This document shows positions 6,667 through 14,437 of a stretch of DNA of 34,926 nt, piece by piece; position 1 is the first letter of the stretch, and the number at the start of each line of letters is the position of its first letter. The translations under genes and the position numbers were made by a program. The notes under the pieces are model-generated. The model was given only the letters and a program-made list of their open reading frames with translations. It was not told the origin of the DNA and searched no databases. Source of the stretch: Nitrospiraceae bacterium (lineage in GTDB: Bacteria > Nitrospirota > Nitrospiria > Nitrospirales > Nitrospiraceae). The stretch spans positions 1 to 34,926 of the forward strand of contig SHZW01000021.1 in NCBI GenBank assembly GCA_009692155.1, written 5' to 3'.

Positions 6667-9135
6667 CTAACTCACCGACCCCAGCACCAGCTTGGTGTGC
6701 CAGCGCCGCCGCATCGCGTCCCGCGCCGCCTGATGGCCGGGTTCAGACAGCCGAGGGTCCTCGCGCACCGTCGCAAGCGCTTCGCGGCGCGCCTGTTCCA
6801 GCAGCGCATGGTCACGGATCAGATTGGCCACGCGAAACTCCGGCACGCCCCATTGCCGGGCACCGAAAAACTCGCCCGGTCCACGCAAACGCAAATCTTC
6901 CTCGGCAATCACAAACCCGTCGTTCGAAGCGACCAACGCATCGAGGCGCCGGCGCGCCGCGCTCCCCTCGTCGCCGATCGCCAGCGATGCCAGGAGCAGG
7001 CAATACGATTGCTGTGCACTCCGCCCCACGCGGCCACGCAACTGATGAAGCTGTGCCAACCCAAACCGCTCCGCATGCTCGATCACCATCACCGTGGCGT
7101 TCGGCACATCCACGCCGACTTCAATGACCGTCGTCGAGACCAGCACCTGAATCTCACCGGCTTTGAACGCTGCCATCGTACGCTCTTTGTCTTCGCCTTT
7201 CATCCGGCCATGCAGCAGGCCGACTCGAGCGGTCCGAAAGATCGATTGTTGCAACCGCGCGGCGCCCTCGACCGCCGCGCGCAAATCGACCTTCTCGGAC
7301 TCTTCCACAAGCGGATATACGATGTAGGCCTGGTGGCCGGCACGCACCTCATCCTGCACAAACTGATAGGCCCGGCGACGCTCCGGCTCTGCAAACATCC
7401 TTGTCCGGATCGGCTTGCGTCCCGGCGGCAACGCGTCGATGACAGACACGTCCAGATCGCCATACACCGTCATGGCCAGCGTGCGTGGAATCGGCGTGGC
7501 CGTCAGCACCAGCACATCCGGGCGGTAGCCCTTCGCGAGGAGCGTCTTGCGCTGGAGCACGCCGAATTTATGCTGCTCGTCGATCACTACCAGTCCCAAC
7601 CTGGCGAACTGCACGTGCTTTTGAATCAAGGCGTGTGTCCCGATTGCCACGTGTGCCTCGCCCGCCTGGATCTGTTTGCGGACCGCCACGCGCGTTTTCG
7701 GCGTGCCGCCACCAGTCAGCAGCACCGCCTTGAGTCCCAGTTCCTCCAGCAGGAGGTGCAGATTTAGATAATGCTGCTCGGCCAGAATTTCCGTTGGCAC
7801 CATCAGCGCGGCCTGGCAGCCGGACCCGCAAGCTGTCACCATCGCCAGCAGCGCGACCACGGTTTTGCCGCATCCCACATCGCCCTGCACCAGCCGGTGC
7901 ATTGGACGTGGAGACGCCATGTCCCGCTGAATGTCCCTCAGCACCCGCTCCTGGGCCGATGTCAGGCGAAACGGCAACAGCGCGCGCAATTGGCCGGCCA
8001 GCGGAGTCGCCGCGTCGAACCGGACGCTCTTGGCCTCCTCCCTGACCGATTGCTGCTGCGAGGCCAGCCCCACTTGCAGCAAAAAGAATTCTTCGAATGC
8101 CATCCGCCGGTGAGCCGGCGTCACCCCTTGATTCAGAGCATCGAGATCGCCGGGCGCGAGTGGAAAATGCACCTCCCGCAGAGCCGCCCGGATCGGCAGC
8201 AGGCGCTGCCGTGACCGAATCGCGTCCGGCACAACGTCGGCCAGCCCCTCCAGATGCTGATCGAGCAGTCCTTTGATCAGCGTGCGGATCTGTCGGCTCG
8301 TGATACCCTTCGTCTCGGGGTAGACGGGCACGATCCGGCCAACATGCAGCGGCGCATCTTCATCATCCAGCACTTCGTACTGCGGCACGTCCATCCGGAG
8401 ATCCGTCCACCCCTTGCGACCGGCCAGGACCATCCCGCTGACCATCACACGACAGCCGGGTTTGAAGACATCCTCCAAATAGGGTTGATTGAAATACACG
8501 CACTGCAACGCGCCGGTCTCGTCTTCGATCGTCATATTCAGAATGGTCATGCGCCGGCGGGGAATCCGGCTCAAACGGGCGCGGGCCACTGTCCCACAGA
8601 CCGTGGCGGCGACGCCGGGGACAAGCCGGCCAATCGGCAGCAGCGCCGAACGATCCTCATAACGTCGCGGGACGTACCAGAGCGCATCTTCGACTGTGGC
8701 CACGCCGAGCTTGGCCAGCAGGGCCGCGCGTTTCGGCCCCACCCCCTTCACATACTGGATCGGCAGACTCCACAGTTCAGCCGGTGCAGAATGGGCGGGC
8801 GTCTTCTGCTCGAACACGTCCGGCATATTGAGCCGGCTCAAAATCGCCTGCGCATCAACGACCCGCTGCCGGCGTTCGGCAAGATCGGTCAATGCATCGA
8901 AATCTCCGAATACAGCACGGAGTGCCAACAGATCGGTTTCAACGTGTGCAGGATAGACATCACCGGCGAGTGCATCGAGCACCTGCGTTGAAATATAAGG
9001 CCCCAGATTTTTTACGTTCTCGAGATGGGCATAGGCATCGCGGATGGAAAATTCGATTGGACGGGCAAGGCGCTGCACGAGCTGCTGCAGGCGCTCCAGA
9101 TGGGTCGGCGGCGGTGCGGGGAGCTTGTCAGGCAA
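6667..9135 (-). CDS. recG: ATP-dependent DNA helicase RecG
   Basis: An 822-residue helicase that remodels stalled forks and branched recombination intermediates. In order: an N-terminal extension of about 120 residues, a helix-hairpin-helix-like segment (YVKGVGPKRAALLAKLGV, 128-145), the wedge/OB domain (about 165-265, with VYFNQPYL), helicase motif I GDVGCGKT (418-425), motif II DEQH (519-522), motif III TATPIPRT (545-552), and in the second RecA domain the TTVIEVGVDVPNA and QLRGRVGRS motifs. It is longer than the roughly 690-residue E. coli enzyme because of the N-terminal extension, which is common outside the proteobacteria. It is divergent from rpmB, sharing a 72-bp intergenic region. 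Confidence 0.97.
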   Translation of the reverse strand: MPDKLPAPPPTHLERLQQLVQRLARPIEFSIRDAYAHLENVKNLGPYISTQVLDALAGDVYPAHVETDLLALRAVFGDFDALTDLAERRQRVVDAQAILSRLNMPDVFEQKTPAHSAPAELWSLPIQYVKGVGPKRAALLAKLGVATVEDALWYVPRRYEDRSALLPIGRLVPGVAATVCGTVARARLSRIPRRRMTILNMTIEDETGALQCVYFNQPYLEDVFKPGCRVMVSGMVLAGRKGWTDLRMDVPQYEVLDDEDAPLHVGRIVPVYPETKGITSRQIRTLIKGLLDQHLEGLADVVPDAIRSRQRLLPIRAALREVHFPLAPGDLDALNQGVTPAHRRMAFEEFFLLQVGLASQQQSVREEAKSVRFDAATPLAGQLRALLPFRLTSAQERVLRDIQRDMASPRPMHRLVQGDVGCGKTVVALLAMVTACGSGCQAALMVPTEILAEQHYLNLHLLLEELGLKAVLLTGGGTPKTRVAVRKQIQAGEAHVAIGTHALIQKHVQFARLGLVVIDEQHKFGVLQRKTLLAKGYRPDVLVLTATPIPRTLAMTVYGDLDVSVIDALPPGRKPIRTRMFAEPERRRAYQFVQDEVRAGHQAYIVYPLVEESEKVDLRAAVEGAARLQQSIFRTARVGLLHGRMKGEDKERTMAAFKAGEIQVLVSTTVIEVGVDVPNATVMVIEHAERFGLAQLHQLRGRVGRSAQQSYCLLLASLAIGDEGSAARRRLDALVASNDGFVIAEEDLRLRGPGEFFGARQWGVPEFRVANLIRDHALLEQARREALATVREDPRLSEPGHQAARDAMRRRWHTKLVLGSVS

Positions 9136-9207
9136 AGCGGGCCTATGGTAGCATAGGCTTCGGGTTCAGACAAAGAAGGCGTTTTACTGAGAGAAGGAGT
9201 TTCAACC

Positions 9208-9399
9208 GTGGCATTCACGTGTGAGATCTGCAACAAACGGCGTCAATCCGGGAACAACGTCAGTCACGCCAACAACAAGACCAAGCGGGTCTTCAATCCT
9301 AATCTTCAGACCATCAAGGCCTTGATTAACGGCGCCTCCAAACGCATCAAGGTCTGCACCCGCTGCCTTCGCTCAGGCTTCGTCAAGAAATCCGTCTAG
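9208..9399 (+). CDS. rpmB: 50S ribosomal protein L28
   Basis: A 63-residue basic protein matching L28 of the zinc-binding type: CEIC at residues 5-8 and CTRC at 50-53 supply four cysteines. The Asn/Lys-rich [16 protein letters not shown] core is typical of the family. It binds 23S rRNA in the large subunit. The start is GTG at 9208 with AAGGAG at 9194-9199. It stands alone, divergent from recG and convergent with the membrane-protein gene at 9452. Rpm33 and other ribosomal genes are not adjacent. Confidence 0.95.
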   Translation: MAFTCEICNKRRQSGNNVSHANNKTKRVFNPNLQTIKALINGASKRIKVCTRCLRSGFVKKSV

Positions 9400-9433
9400 T
9401 CCGCACCGTCGCTCGTATCTCGAGGGACGCTCA

Positions 9434-9456
9434 CGAGAAACGCTTCACGTTTCACG
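9434..9456. repeat. Short hairpin of the tandem-repeat class between rpmB and a convergent gene
   Basis: CGAGAAACG (9434-9442) pairs with CGTTTCACG (9448-9456) with one mismatch and a 5-base loop. Read on the minus strand it is a GTGAAnC unit repeated every seven bases (GTGAAAC, GTGAAGC). It overlaps the stop codon of the minus-strand gene and could end transcription from both sides. Confidence 0.5.
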
Positions 9457-9841
9457 AATCATGTGGCATCGGCGGTTCCGCCTGCGGCGTCCGCACGAAC
9501 AGATACGAGAGTCCGCCCCCAAGTCCCATCATCAGCAGAACCAGCAGGAAGCCGACCGCCCAGAACTGCACGGGCGTCAAACCCATGACCACGTTCACAA
9601 AGCTGACCAGCCATAGCCCGACGGCGACCATGAAGAGATGCTTGAACCGTTCTGTTTTGGCCAGACAGCCGCTGATCGTAAATCCCACGGTTCCCCAGAA
9701 GAAATTGGACAGCCCGATCACGAGAGCGGTGACTTCTTCGCCCATGGCTTGGATGATCTGCGCGGCGGCAAAGCTGCTTGCCAGCACCAGACCGACGACA
9801 ATGGACACGTCGCGGATGAGAGCGGACCAACGAATGTGCAT
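9452..9841 (-). CDS. Small four-helix membrane protein (hypothetical)
   Basis: The 129-residue protein has four predicted membrane helices (about 11-31, 38-60, 67-88, 91-116) and a short polar tail. There are no charged or metal-binding motifs that point to a transporter or enzyme. The ATG has AGGAG five bases upstream. It begins 8 bp after the stop of the small anchored protein gene at 9850, so the two form an operon and may work together at the cytoplasmic membrane. The family is not recognised. Confidence 0.7.
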   Translation of the reverse strand: MHIRWSALIRDVSIVVGLVLASSFAAAQIIQAMGEEVTALVIGLSNFFWGTVGFTISGCLAKTERFKHLFMVAVGLWLVSFVNVVMGLTPVQFWAVGFLLVLLMMGLGGGLSYLFVRTPQAEPPMPHDS

Positions 9842-9849
9842 GCCATCTC

Positions 9850-10167
9850 CTAAGGCGCGGACCAGAGTACCTTGCCGCTTCGGTCCGCGAGCTTGAGCGC
9901 CACACGGTCGTCCGGAGACAAATACAGGCGCCGATTACCATCCTTGCTCGTCAGAACAAGCCCGACTTCCCCATTGGCATCCAGGCCAAGCCCCGCGCGC
10001 GCCTTTCCGTCTTGATCCAACAAAAGAAACTGCTCCGCGCTGACCTCATTCTTCTTGGGTTCGGCGCCGGCAATTCCTCCAGAGAACAGACGTTCCGACA
10101 TTGCCCCGCCAAGAAAACCTGACAGAATCATGGTCGCAACCAATATCGCATACTGAAAACGTGTCAT
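9850..10167 (-). CDS. Small membrane-anchored protein with repeated beta-hairpin units (hypothetical)
   Basis: The 105-residue product has an N-terminal hydrophobic segment (about 6-22) that is either an uncleaved anchor or a signal peptide. The remainder has several similar short units of the form L-x-L-x-x-x-D-G-x-x-R (LLLDQDGKARAGLGL, VLTSKDGNRRLYLS, LADRSGKVLW). These suggest a small beta-sheet domain exposed outside the membrane. I take ATG at 10167, seven bases after AAGGA; a GTG one codon upstream is also possible. It is co-directional with and 8 bp from the next membrane-protein gene. Function unknown. Confidence 0.65.
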   Translation of the reverse strand: MTRFQYAILVATMILSGFLGGAMSERLFSGGIAGAEPKKNEVSAEQFLLLDQDGKARAGLGLDANGEVGLVLTSKDGNRRLYLSPDDRVALKLADRSGKVLWSAP

Positions 10168-10326
10168 CACTCATTCCTTTCGTCAAAACATCGCCATGCC
10201 ACAGTATCCGCGTCTCTCCCCGCGAAGGGAGCGTACCCCCTTCGAAATCCCCCACGTCGTGGGTTCAAATCTTTTGCATCCCTCACACTAATAATGTGCA
10301 TTTCATGCGTACTGGGGGTGGTGTTT

Positions 10327-10401
10327 TGGAGCGGGCGATGGGATTTGAACCCACGACAACTTGCTTGGGAAGCAAGGACTCTACCACTGAGCTACGCCCG
10401 C
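10327..10401 (-). tRNA. tRNA-Gly (anticodon CCC)
   Basis: On the minus strand the sequence folds as a complete tRNA: acceptor stem GCGGGCG/CGCCCGC, D-arm with AGCTCAGTGGTAGAG, anticodon stem CTTGC/GCAAG around the loop TTCCCAA (anticodon CCC, reading GGG), and T-loop TTCAAAT in GTGGG/CCCAT. The CCA end is encoded (complement of 10327-10329). It lies between tyrS and the small membrane-protein operon, on the same strand as both. Confidence 0.93.
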
Positions 10402-10470
10402 CCCGAATCGATGAGGACGAATGAAGTCCTCGCATCGTACCGCCGCACAGAGGGCAAGTCAAGGAAGCGG

Positions 10471-11688
10471 CTAGGACTTGAATTGCACCAGCGCGAATTT
10501 TCGGCGGCCGATGCGGAGCCTGTATTGATGGCCTGATTGCAGCGCAATCATGGTATTGGGGTCCTGCTGCTTCTGCTCGTCTACCTCGACACCACCCTGG
10601 ACCACCAAACGTCGAGCCTCGCTCTTGCTCGACACCAACCCCGTCCTGGCAACCAGATCGACGATGCCGATGGCGGGAGCCTTGGCATCTTTGACATCGG
10701 CGCTGGTCAGCACGATCGTCGCATCCGGCTCTGCAGGAAATTCCTTTTCCTGAAATTTCCGTTGAAACCCTGCCCGAGCCTTTCTGCCGGATTCGTCTCC
10801 ATGATATCGGCCCACGATCTGTTCGGCCAATGCCTGCTTGGCCTCCATGGGATGCAGAGCCGGCACGCGTCCCAAATCTTCGGTCGTCAGTAATTCGTAG
10901 TACCGGTGCATGAGTGCGTCGCTGATGGACATGATTTTCCCGAACATCTCCTGCGGCTGGTCCTCAAGCGCGATATAGTTCCCCGCGCTCTTGCTCATCT
11001 TCTTGACTCCATCGGTCCCCTCCAGCAGCGGCATCGTCAGCACCACTTGCGCTTCCTGCCCGTAATCGCGCTGGAGATCGCGCCCCACCAGCAGATTGAA
11101 TTTCTGGTCTGTTCCTCCCAGTTCGACGTCCGATTTCAGCGCCACCGAGTCGTAGCCCTGGATGAGGGGATACATGAACTCATGCATGCTGATCGGCTTC
11201 TGCTCCTGGTAGCGCTTGCGAAAATCGTCCCGCTCCAGCATCCGTGCAACACGATAGTGGGCACTAATAGCGATCAACTCCTCAGCTTTCATCGGACCCA
11301 TCCAGCGGCTGTTAAAATCCACCGCGGTTTTCCTCGGATCGAGAATTTTGAATATCTGCCGCTCGTAGGTCCTGGCGTTCTTCTGCACCTGCTCCCTGGT
11401 GAGCGCCACGCGGGTCTCGGACACGCCGGTGGGATCGCCAATCATGCCGGTAAAGTCGCCGATCAGGAAAATCACCTGGTGCCCCAGGTCCTGGAAATGT
11501 TTCAGCTTGTGAATGAGGACCGTATGGCCCAGATGCAGGTCTGGCGCCGTCGGATCGAACCCGGCCTTGATCCGCAACGGGCGCTTCTCCTTCAGCGAGC
11601 GCGCCAGCTTGGTTTCCAACTCGCTGTACTGAATCACCTCCACCGCCCCGCGGAGGATCAAATCCATCTGGCGCGTGATTTCGCTCAT
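10471..11688 (-). CDS. tyrS: Tyrosyl-tRNA synthetase
   Basis: This 405-residue class I synthetase charges tRNA-Tyr. The HIGH-type motif is HLGH (52-55), KMSKS is at 230-234, and the tyrosine pocket stretch [12 protein letters not shown] is at 189-200. A C-terminal S4 RNA-binding domain covers about 340-405. The ATG at 11688 has no Shine-Dalgarno sequence: the terminus of repeat copy C begins only four bases upstream. The ATG overlaps the TGA of the upstream ComEA-like ORF as ATGA, so translation could be coupled to that ORF. A start seven codons downstream would also lack a ribosome site. The native 5' leader appears to have been replaced by the repeat. Confidence 0.95.
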   Translation of the reverse strand: MSEITRQMDLILRGAVEVIQYSELETKLARSLKEKRPLRIKAGFDPTAPDLHLGHTVLIHKLKHFQDLGHQVIFLIGDFTGMIGDPTGVSETRVALTREQVQKNARTYERQIFKILDPRKTAVDFNSRWMGPMKAEELIAISAHYRVARMLERDDFRKRYQEQKPISMHEFMYPLIQGYDSVALKSDVELGGTDQKFNLLVGRDLQRDYGQEAQVVLTMPLLEGTDGVKKMSKSAGNYIALEDQPQEMFGKIMSISDALMHRYYELLTTEDLGRVPALHPMEAKQALAEQIVGRYHGDESGRKARAGFQRKFQEKEFPAEPDATIVLTSADVKDAKAPAIGIVDLVARTGLVSSKSEARRLVVQGGVEVDEQKQQDPNTMIALQSGHQYRLRIGRRKFALVQFKS

Positions 11689-12272
11689 GCTGGACCCGCA
11701 TTATGCATGAACACTTCTGCTGCAATCACGGATTCGCTGCTGCGACAAGCCTGCATGCAGCTTATTGCATGCAGGCGGGCGGGTTCGCCACTCGCCCCCT
11801 CGACGTACTGTTTCAAGTACGCCTCGGGTTCTCCCGTCTCCACGCGCCCGTCTCGCGACGCGACTGCGTGATTTCGCGACGAACCGTCATACATAATGCG
11901 GGTCAGGACCGTCACCAAAGGACGGAGTTGCTCAAGCCGCTTTTTTCCGATCCCCTTGACCTCTTGCAAGTCATCGACCGTCCGGTACCGGCCATGCTCC
12001 TTGCGCCAATCCACCATGCGCTGTGCCAGCACCGGCCCGATGCCTGGCAATACTTGCAGCTCGTCCGCGCTGGCACGATTAAGATTCACCTTCGAGACCG
12101 CCTTTACTGTCGGCACTGCAACAACCGGCGGAGTTGCCGGGACCTGCACGGAGATCGACTGCTCCGGCTGAGCCTGCAAGAGCTCTTCCTTCAGCACCGG
12201 CCAGCCGATCCACAGCACCACGACAATCGTTGCGACCAGCATGGCGCCTTTGATGAGCAGAGATTGAAACAT
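11685..12272 (-). CDS. ComEA-like helix-hairpin-helix protein with a repeat-derived C-terminus
   Basis: A 195-residue ORF. Residues 9-25 form a membrane anchor, followed by a Pro/Val linker and a double helix-hairpin-helix DNA-binding unit (about 62-123: [19 protein letters not shown], then [18 protein letters not shown]), as in ComEA DNA-uptake proteins. The normal protein should end soon after RPLVTVL. Here the reading frame enters repeat copy C and continues for about 70 more codons to a TGA that overlaps the tyrS ATG. The tail is therefore translated repeat DNA, not a conserved domain. The start is uncertain: ATG at 12272 has a weak site, and ATG ten codons on has AAGG in front. No other competence genes are in the window. 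Confidence 0.75.
   Translation of the reverse strand: MFQSLLIKGAMLVATIVVVLWIGWPVLKEELLQAQPEQSISVQVPATPPVVAVPTVKAVSKVNLNRASADELQVLPGIGPVLAQRMVDWRKEHGRYRTVDDLQEVKGIGKKRLEQLRPLVTVLTRIMYDGSSRNHAVASRDGRVETGEPEAYLKQYVEGASGEPARLHAISCMQACRSSESVIAAEVFMHNAGPA
11693..11904 (+). repeat. Structured inverted-repeat element, copy C (complete, 212 bp)
   Basis: The terminal inverted repeats are GACCCGCATTATGCATGA (11693-11710) and its complement with one mismatch (11887-11904). Internal hairpins occur in the same order as in copy B: an 11-bp stem GCCTGCATGCA (11749-11759) with TGCATGCAGGC (11766-11776), GGCG (11778-11781) with CGCC (11786-11789), and CGTACT (11804-11809) with AGTACG (11816-11821). The first and third stems have different sequences from copy B yet remain perfectly paired. 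It lies inside the ComEA-like ORF and ends four bases before the tyrS start. Confidence 0.85.
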
Positions 12273-12283
12273 AGTTAGGAACC

Positions 12284-12374
12284 TATGGCATATGGCCTAT
12301 GGCTAATAGCAAAAGCGGAACAACTCAAGAACTCTTTCCTCAATCCTGCCATTCGCTATACGCCATACGCTATC
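12284..12374. repeat. Tandem-repeat-armed hairpin (period 7) between lpdA and the ComEA-like gene
   Basis: The left arm 12284-12310 repeats ATGGCnT-like heptamers (ATGGCAT, ATGGCCT). The right arm 12348-12374 repeats their complement (ATACGCC, ATACGCT). About 20 of 27 positions match when the arms are aligned as reverse complements, with several mismatches that would be G-U pairs in RNA. The right arm touches the lpdA stop codon. Confidence 0.75.
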
Positions 12375-13806
12375 AGCTCTTGGTTTTCGGACGTGCCAGA
12401 TGAATCGCCATGCCTTCGACGTCCTCAGCCGCTTCCATGAGGCCTTCCGACAGCGTGGGATGCGCGTGGATCATCCCGGCCATTTGCGCCGGGGTCGCCC
12501 CCAGATGCATGGCCATGGCCGCTTCGTGGACGAGATCGGCGGCATGCGACCCGACGATGTGGACACCGAGGATATTCTGCGTCTTCACATCGGTGATGAT
12601 CTTGAACATGCCGGTGACGTCGCCCGAACCCTGCGCCTTTCCCAGGGCCGCGTACCGAAACCGTCCTATTTTGACATCCGTGTCCGGATTGCGTCCGACT
12701 GCCTGTACTTTCGCACGTGCCTGCTGTTCCGTCAGACCGACCCGTCCGATTTCCGGCAGGGTAAATATGCCGGCCGGGATCAGATTGTAGCTGATCTTGC
12801 ACGCGTGTCCGAGAATATTCTGGACGGCGACCTTGCCCTGCGCCGACGCCACATGCGCCAGCATCGCCTGCCCGACGACATCGCCGATCGCATAAATCCC
12901 GCGCACGTTGGTTTCCAGGCGATCATCAACGAGAATTTCACCTCGCTTGCCGACCTGCACCCCGGCTTTTTCAAGTCCGATCCCGCGCGAGTTGAATCCC
13001 CGCCCGACCGACACCAATATCTGCTCAGCTTCAACGACCGTTCCATCCTTCAGTGTCGCGCGCAGGGCTCCCGGCTGCCGCTCGACTTTTTCGACGGTCG
13101 CGCCAGTGCACAGTTCGACCCCGCGCTTTTTCAGCTCACGCGCCATGAACGCGGCGATTTCCTCATCCTCCAGCGGCAGGATCTGCGGCATCATCTCCAC
13201 GACCGTGACCTTCGTCCCCAGCCCGCTGTACAGCGAGGCGAACTCACAGCCCTCGACCCCGCCGCCGACAATGAGCAGGCTCTTCGGGACCGATCCAAGA
13301 TCGAGCGCCTCTTTGCTCGTGATAATGTGCTTGCCGTCCACCGGAAACAGCGGCAGGTTGGGCCAGGAGGAACCCGTGGCGATCACAATGGCATCGGCCT
13401 GCACCGTCACGTCCGTCCCGTCGCGCTTGACGACACGAAGCGACTTCGCATCCAGCAACTCGCCGGTTCCCTCCACGTGCTCGACATTCCACGTCTTGAA
13501 GAGCGTCGCAATCCCTTTGACCAGGCCCTCCACCACCTTGTTCTTGCGGGCCACCATGCGGACCAGGTCGTACCCCACCGATCCTTCGACCATGAGACCA
13601 TAGTCGGACGCTTTTTTGACTTTATCCCCCAGCTCGACCACGGCGAGCAGCGCCTTGCTGGGGATGCAGCCCCAATTCAGGCAGACCCCGCCGAGCGCCT
13701 GGTTTTCGATCACCGTCGCCCGCGCACCCAGTTGGGCGGCCCGGATGGCGGCGACATACCCGCCTGGCCCGGCCCCCAGGATGGCGATGTGCTTGGAGTT
13801 AGCCAT
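12373..13806 (-). CDS. lpdA: Dihydrolipoyl dehydrogenase (E3)
   Basis: A 477-residue flavoprotein that reoxidises dihydrolipoyl groups with NAD+. The FAD-binding GAGPGG is at 11-16, the redox-active disulfide is GGVCLNWGCIPSK (Cys42 and Cys47), a second GGGxxG nucleotide site is in LLIVGGGVEGCEFA, and the C-terminal catalytic HAHPTLSE is at about 447-454. It serves 2-oxoacid dehydrogenases and the glycine cleavage system. The gcvH gene lies immediately upstream on the same strand, which fits a glycine-cleavage role, though no other component is here. The two genes are separated by a tandem-repeat hairpin rather than tightly coupled. Confidence 0.95.
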   Translation of the reverse strand: MANSKHIAILGAGPGGYVAAIRAAQLGARATVIENQALGGVCLNWGCIPSKALLAVVELGDKVKKASDYGLMVEGSVGYDLVRMVARKNKVVEGLVKGIATLFKTWNVEHVEGTGELLDAKSLRVVKRDGTDVTVQADAIVIATGSSWPNLPLFPVDGKHIITSKEALDLGSVPKSLLIVGGGVEGCEFASLYSGLGTKVTVVEMMPQILPLEDEEIAAFMARELKKRGVELCTGATVEKVERQPGALRATLKDGTVVEAEQILVSVGRGFNSRGIGLEKAGVQVGKRGEILVDDRLETNVRGIYAIGDVVGQAMLAHVASAQGKVAVQNILGHACKISYNLIPAGIFTLPEIGRVGLTEQQARAKVQAVGRNPDTDVKIGRFRYAALGKAQGSGDVTGMFKIITDVKTQNILGVHIVGSHAADLVHEAAMAMHLGATPAQMAGMIHAHPTLSEGLMEAAEDVEGMAIHLARPKTKS

Positions 13807-13817
13807 GGGGAGATTGC

Positions 13818-13906
13818 GTCATTTGATCATTGGTCCATTGATTCATTTGATTTATTCGCCTCGACAATGACCCGATGAACAAATGATTCGATGAAAAAAT
13901 GAAGAG
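13818..13906. repeat. Tandem-repeat-armed hairpin (period 8) between gcvH and lpdA
   Basis: The left arm 13818-13858 repeats an octamer of the type CATTTGAT/CATTGGTC; the right arm 13873-13906 repeats the complement (GATGAACA, AATGATTC). The arms pair imperfectly over about 33 bases. AT-rich content contrasts sharply with the flanking genes. Confidence 0.7.
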
Positions 13907-13911
13907 ATCCC

Positions 13912-14298
13912 TCAATGCTTCTGCGAGGCAAAAAACGCTTCGTACTGCTCGGCGGTCATCAACCCATCCACCTGCTTGGGATCGCTCAGTTCGATGACGG
14001 CAATCCAGCCCTTGCCATATGGATCCGAATTGACCACTTCAGGATGGTCCTTGAGGTCCGTGTTGATTTTGACAATCTTGCCGCTCACCGGCGTATAGAT
14101 GGAGGAGGTCGTCTTCGTCGACTCCACTTCACCGACTTGCTGATTCGCCGTCACGATCGCGCCAACCTTCGGCAGATCGAGAAACACGATGTCGCCCAGC
14201 GCGTCCTGCGCAAAATGACTGATCCCGAGCGTGGCCTGCTTGCCCTCGATACGAACCCACTCATGCTCGTTGTGATACTTCAGATCCTTCGGATACAT
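13912..14298 (-). CDS. gcvH: Glycine cleavage system H protein
   Basis: The 128-residue lipoyl carrier shuttles the aminomethyl group between P, T and L proteins. The lipoylation site is Lys62 in GEVESTKTTSSIYTP, exactly where GcvH carries it, and the start YHNEHEWVR (8-16) is diagnostic. The C-terminal YGKGWIAVIEL strand is also typical. ATG follows an AGGGAG site. It is upstream of lpdA on the same strand. GcvT and GcvP are not in the window; H protein can also serve as a lipoate donor for other complexes. Confidence 0.96.
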   Translation of the reverse strand: MYPKDLKYHNEHEWVRIEGKQATLGISHFAQDALGDIVFLDLPKVGAIVTANQQVGEVESTKTTSSIYTPVSGKIVKINTDLKDHPEVVNSDPYGKGWIAVIELSDPKQVDGLMTAEQYEAFFASQKH

Positions 14299-14314
14299 AG
14301 GCTCCCTTTGGCTC

Positions 14315-14392
14315 CAGGCTGATGTTGAGATTTAGGTTGAGAAAGACTCGGCTTCATCGGATCGAACCTTAGCCTGAACCTTAACCTCAACC
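14315..14392. repeat. Tandem-repeat-armed hairpin (period 6) upstream of gcvH
   Basis: The left arm 14315-14341 repeats GTTGAG/ATTTAG hexamers and the right arm 14365-14392 repeats CCTTAA/CCTCAA hexamers. Three units pair across the arms. It separates gcvH from the lipoprotein gene, whose 3' end is at 14438. Confidence 0.65.
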
Positions 14393-14437
14393 CGTATTTT
14401 TTGGTTGCGTGATCCTAGTGAGTGCTCCCCCGCCTTG

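Noticed and set aside
6325-7767. Plus-strand ORF of 480 codons
   Set aside because: Antisense to recG and the coiled-coil gene, both of which have clear family motifs or ribosome sites.
12400-13878. Plus-strand ORF of 492 codons
   Set aside because: Antisense to lpdA, whose complete catalytic motifs prove the minus strand is coding.
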